From DATBLY01 sp963705545 (GTDB lineage Bacteria; Actinomycetota; UBA4738; HRBIN12): a stretch of DNA of 64,000 bases. A program made the position numbers and the translations under genes. The stretch covers positions 186,001 through 250,000 of the forward strand of contig CAVPJX010000001.1 in the NCBI GenBank assembly GCA_963705545.1, read 5' to 3'. Positions 61,872 through 64,000 of the stretch are shown one piece after another. How positions within the stretch are numbered: the stretch's first letter is position 1; each line of letters starts with the position of its first letter. A model generated the notes under the pieces. It did no database searches and was not told where the DNA came from. It saw only the letters and a program-made list of their open reading frames with translations.

Positions 61872-62591
61872 ATGGCGGGCACGCGGAGCTACCAATCGAT
61901 CGGCGAGGTCCTGGTCTCGGTCAAGGCCGAGTTCCCCGACATCACGATCTCCAAGATCCGCTTCCTGGAAGCGGAGGGGTTGATCGAGCCGGAGCGGACG
62001 CCGTCGGGCTACCGCAAGTTCTACGCGCAGGACGTGGAGCGCCTGAAGTCGATCCTGCGGATGCAACGCGACGAATACCTCCCGCTCAAGGTCATCAAGG
62101 AGCGGCTGTTGACGCAGGAGGGCGAGGACGGCGAGCTCGCGTCGTCGGCGGGCGACGCGGAGGGAGACGCCGCGGGTGGCGTGGAGGAGCTCGCCGAGGC
62201 ACCCACGGGTCTGCAGATGACGCTCGAGGAGATGTCCGCCGCGACGGGCGTCGAGCGCGATCGGATCAAGGAGCTCGAATCGTTCGGGATCGTCTGCTCG
62301 CACGGACCCGACGGCGCCCGGTACTACGACGGCGACGACTACATCCTGCTGTCGATCGTGAAGGACTTCTTCCGTCACGGCATCGAGCCGCGCCACCTCA
62401 CGATGTACAAGCACTTCTCCGATCGTGAGGCGACGTTCTTCGAGGCCATCGTGGCGCCGACGCTCCGCCAGAAGAACCCTGACGCTCGCCGGGCGGCTTC
62501 GCAGACGCTGACGGACCTGGCGACCACGTCGAGGAAGTTCAAGCAGGCCCTGCTGCGGGTGAACCTGCGGGGCAGCATGCAGAGCGCGTGA
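61872..62591 (+). CDS. ftsR: MerR-family transcriptional regulator, FtsR-like
   Basis: A 239-residue protein with an N-terminal MerR winged helix (YQSIGEVLVSVKAEFPDITISKIRFLEAEGLIEPERTPSGYRKF), an acidic linker, and a second helix-turn-helix-like region (LQMTLEEMSAATGVERDRIKELESFGIV) followed by a helical domain. This matches Rv1828/FtsR, which activates ftsZ in Corynebacterium. It lies 4 nt after the FHA gene, as garA-merR in mycobacteria. Confidence 0.88.
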   Translation: MAGTRSYQSIGEVLVSVKAEFPDITISKIRFLEAEGLIEPERTPSGYRKFYAQDVERLKSILRMQRDEYLPLKVIKERLLTQEGEDGELASSAGDAEGDAAGGVEELAEAPTGLQMTLEEMSAATGVERDRIKELESFGIVCSHGPDGARYYDGDDYILLSIVKDFFRHGIEPRHLTMYKHFSDREATFFEAIVAPTLRQKNPDARRAASQTLTDLATTSRKFKQALLRVNLRGSMQSA

Positions 62592-63856
62592 CCCCGGTGT
62601 CACGACGGACGTGGCGCGCGAGCGCCCTCGTCGTCGTCATCGTCGCGCTCCAGATCTCGCTGATCGGCTTCGCCTCGGCGCAGCTGGCGCCGCCGCCCCC
62701 CACCCCCGTCCCGCCCGACGGGTCGCTCTCGCCGTTCCCGTCCGCCCTCGACACGCCCGCCGATCCGCTCCTCGTCCCGGAGATCTCGGCCGACTCCGCC
62801 GTCCTCGCGGAGTTGTCCACGGGTCAGGTGCTCTACGGGAAGGACCCGAGGGCGCGTCGCTCGATCGCGAGCCTGACGAAGATCATGACGGCTCTCCTGA
62901 CGCTCGAGCGGACCGATCCGTCGGAGGTCGTCGTCGTGCGGTCCGACGCGGTGATCGACGATCCCGGTGGGGTGGCCGCGCTCGGCCTCCAGGCGGGAGA
63001 GGAGATCTCGGTAGCGCACCTCCTGGACGCGTTGATGCTGCAGTCGGCGAACGACGCGGCGATCGCGCTGGCGGATCACGTCTCGGGGTCCGAGGACCGG
63101 TTCGTCCGCTTGATGAACCGCCGGGCACGGCACCTCGGGTTGCGGCGGACCCACTTCCGCTCCCCGAACGGCTTGGACGACCGGGGGACGTCGACGGCGC
63201 AGGACCTGGTCACGCTCACGCGGGCGGCGTACCGCACGGAGGGGTTCGCCCCCATCGTCGCGCAGATGGACGCGTCGATCCCCGCCCCCGATGGGTCCGT
63301 ACGCGAGCTCCAGAACCGCAACGCGATGCTCTGGCTCTACGCGGGCGCGATCGGCGTGAAGACCGGCTACACGTCGGCGGCGGGCTACTGCGTCGTCGCC
63401 GTCGCCGAGCGGGACGGACGGAGCCTGGTCGCCGTGGTGCTCGGTGCTCCTGGCGATGCGTTCTCCGACGCGGCGGCGCTCCTCGACCATGGCTTCGAGG
63501 CGTTCGAGGAACACACGTTCGTGGAGGCCGGCGAGCCCTCCGGCGTGGTCTCCTTCACCGGGGGGGCGGTCCCGGTCGAGACGGGGGCGCGCCTCGTCGC
63601 CTTGGTGGCGACCTCGGCGCTCGAGGATGTCCGTCGGCGCGTCGAGGTGGATCCCTCGGCCGCGTACCCGCCCGCGCCCGGCGAGCGCGTCGCGACGCTG
63701 CGCGTCTCGATCCCCGGGTTCGACCTCGGGAGCGTGCCGCTGGTCGTCTCGTCGGTCCCTCCGCCTCCTCCCGCGCCGGAGGGGACGTGGTGGGGCCGCG
63801 CGGCGTCGGCCGTCGCACGCGGGGTCGGCGCCGCCTTCTCCGCCCTCTTCGGGTGA
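62588..63856 (+). CDS. D-alanyl-D-alanine carboxypeptidase (DacA/S11 family)
   Basis: Trims the terminal D-Ala of peptidoglycan stem peptides outside the membrane. The 422-residue protein has a signal peptide (SALVVVIVALQISLIGFASAQ), a Pro-rich stretch, then the S11 triad: SLTK in SIASLTKIMTALL, SAN in LLDALMLQSANDAAIALADH and KTG in IGVKTGYTSAAGYC. The C-terminal segment WWGRAASAVARGVGAAFSALFG is amphipathic and may hold it at the membrane. GTG start overlaps the merR stop. Confidence 0.94.
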   Translation: MTPVSRRTWRASALVVVIVALQISLIGFASAQLAPPPPTPVPPDGSLSPFPSALDTPADPLLVPEISADSAVLAELSTGQVLYGKDPRARRSIASLTKIMTALLTLERTDPSEVVVVRSDAVIDDPGGVAALGLQAGEEISVAHLLDALMLQSANDAAIALADHVSGSEDRFVRLMNRRARHLGLRRTHFRSPNGLDDRGTSTAQDLVTLTRAAYRTEGFAPIVAQMDASIPAPDGSVRELQNRNAMLWLYAGAIGVKTGYTSAAGYCVVAVAERDGRSLVAVVLGAPGDAFSDAAALLDHGFEAFEEHTFVEAGEPSGVVSFTGGAVPVETGARLVALVATSALEDVRRRVEVDPSAAYPPAPGERVATLRVSIPGFDLGSVPLVVSSVPPPPPAPEGTWWGRAASAVARGVGAAFSALFG

Positions 63857-63885
63857 TGCTCCACGGTCCACCCGACGGCGCCTGC

Positions 63886-63891
63886 TACCCT
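63886..63891 (+). promoter_or_regulatory. Putative -10 box TACCCT for leaderless hpt
   Basis: TACCCT ends 9 nt before the ATG at 63901; no Shine-Dalgarno. Confidence 0.4.
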
Positions 63892-63900
63892 GCGGCCCGT

Positions 63901-64000
63901 ATGACGGAGGTCGCGACCGTCCTGTTCGGGCGCGAGGACATCCGCCGCCGGGTCGAGGAGCTCGGCCGCTCCATCACCGGGGATTACGCGGGGCGGGATC
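63901..64000 (+). CDS. hpt: Hypoxanthine phosphoribosyltransferase (3' end beyond the window)
   Basis: Only the first 33 residues are present: TVLFGREDIRRRVEELGRSI and TGDYAGRD, which match the N-terminus of bacterial Hpt (salvage of hypoxanthine and guanine with PRPP). The catalytic loop and PRPP motif lie outside. In many bacteria hpt follows tilS and precedes ftsH; neither can be seen here. Confidence 0.75.
   Translation, partial: MTEVATVLFGREDIRRRVEELGRSITGDYAGRD

Noticed and set aside
62813..62821. TTGTCCACG, one base off a DnaA box
   Set aside because: It is a single copy inside the carboxypeptidase gene, with no cluster, AT-rich region or dnaA/dnaN nearby; not an origin.

Overview
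The window is GC-rich chromosomal DNA (about 70 percent by eye), densely packed, with GTG starts common and TGA stops dominant. Ribosomal RNA and gene content point to the phylum Actinomycetota. The 23S gene carries the actinobacterial helix-54 type insertion, the PriA homologue lacks a Walker A motif, and FHA/GarA, FtsR-type MerR, SteA/SteB, TlyA and a PASTA-bearing class A PBP are all present. I cannot assign a class from the sequence alone; the gene order is a mosaic of conserved actinobacterial blocks rather than that of any single well-known genus. No prophage, insertion sequence, integron, CRISPR array or other clearly mobile DNA is visible.

Layout. 0-8.3 kb: coaBC (cut by the window edge), metK, priA, def, fmt, rsmB, rpe and a response regulator with a GGDEF-like output domain, mostly overlapping or abutting. 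8.3-12.4 kb: a promoter and FMN riboswitch drive ribD-ribE-ribBA-ribH plus a small cupin gene. 12.4-21.9 kb: a promoter and attenuator-like leader drive infC-rpmI-rplT, then an rRNA methyltransferase fused to a histidine-kinase-like domain, pheS-pheT, argF, polX and a 3-methyladenine DNA glycosylase. 21.9-25.4 kb: a PASTA-containing class A PBP on the minus strand, divergent from tyrS. 25.4-30.75 kb: a complete 16S-23S-5S operon with its promoter, long processing stems and a terminator hairpin; there is no tRNA in the spacer. 30.8-44.1 kb: TPR protein, metallo-hydrolase (-), small SSB-like protein, DUF1015 protein (-), HAD phosphatase, phasin-like protein, tlyA, nadK, recN, steA-like, steB/mctB-like, a GT2 glycosyltransferase, a MraY/WecA-like transferase and pyrG. 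44.1-58.3 kb: NUDIX, ald, xerD, a DksA-type zinc-finger gene, deoB, a pyrimidine-nucleoside phosphorylase, an M50 homologue without its zinc motif, trpS, scpA-scpB, rluB, aroH-tyrA-aroA, cmk and der. 58.3-64 kb: amidohydrolase (-), tRNA-Pro(GGG), pgsA-like, gcvH, a GarA-like FHA gene, ftsR-like merR, a D,D-carboxypeptidase and the start of hpt.

From memory of Mycobacterium tuberculosis, the stretch mpg-tyrS-TPR-HAD-tlyA-nadK-recN-steA-mctB-pyrG-nudix-xerD-scpAB-rluB-cmk-der follows the Rv1688-Rv1713 order. Here an rRNA operon sits between tyrS and the TPR gene, and several gene sets are inserted: GT2 + MraY-like, ald, deoB/pdp, M50/trpS and aroH-tyrA-aroA. pgsA-gcvH-garA-merR matches Rv1822-Rv1828.

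The most unusual signals are these. A perfect palindrome matching the ParB-binding parS core lies in an extra loop of aroA, next to scpAB. The SpoU methyltransferase-histidine kinase fusion is unusual. infC has no ordinary start codon where homology and the Shine-Dalgarno put its start (GTC is the best candidate), and priA shows a similar pattern. An M50 protease homologue has lost HExxH. A GarA orthologue has a zinc ribbon in place of its phospho-switch. A recurring TANNNT box 6-10 nt before start codons suggests widespread leaderless transcription, and four times it is built on the TAG stop of the upstream gene.
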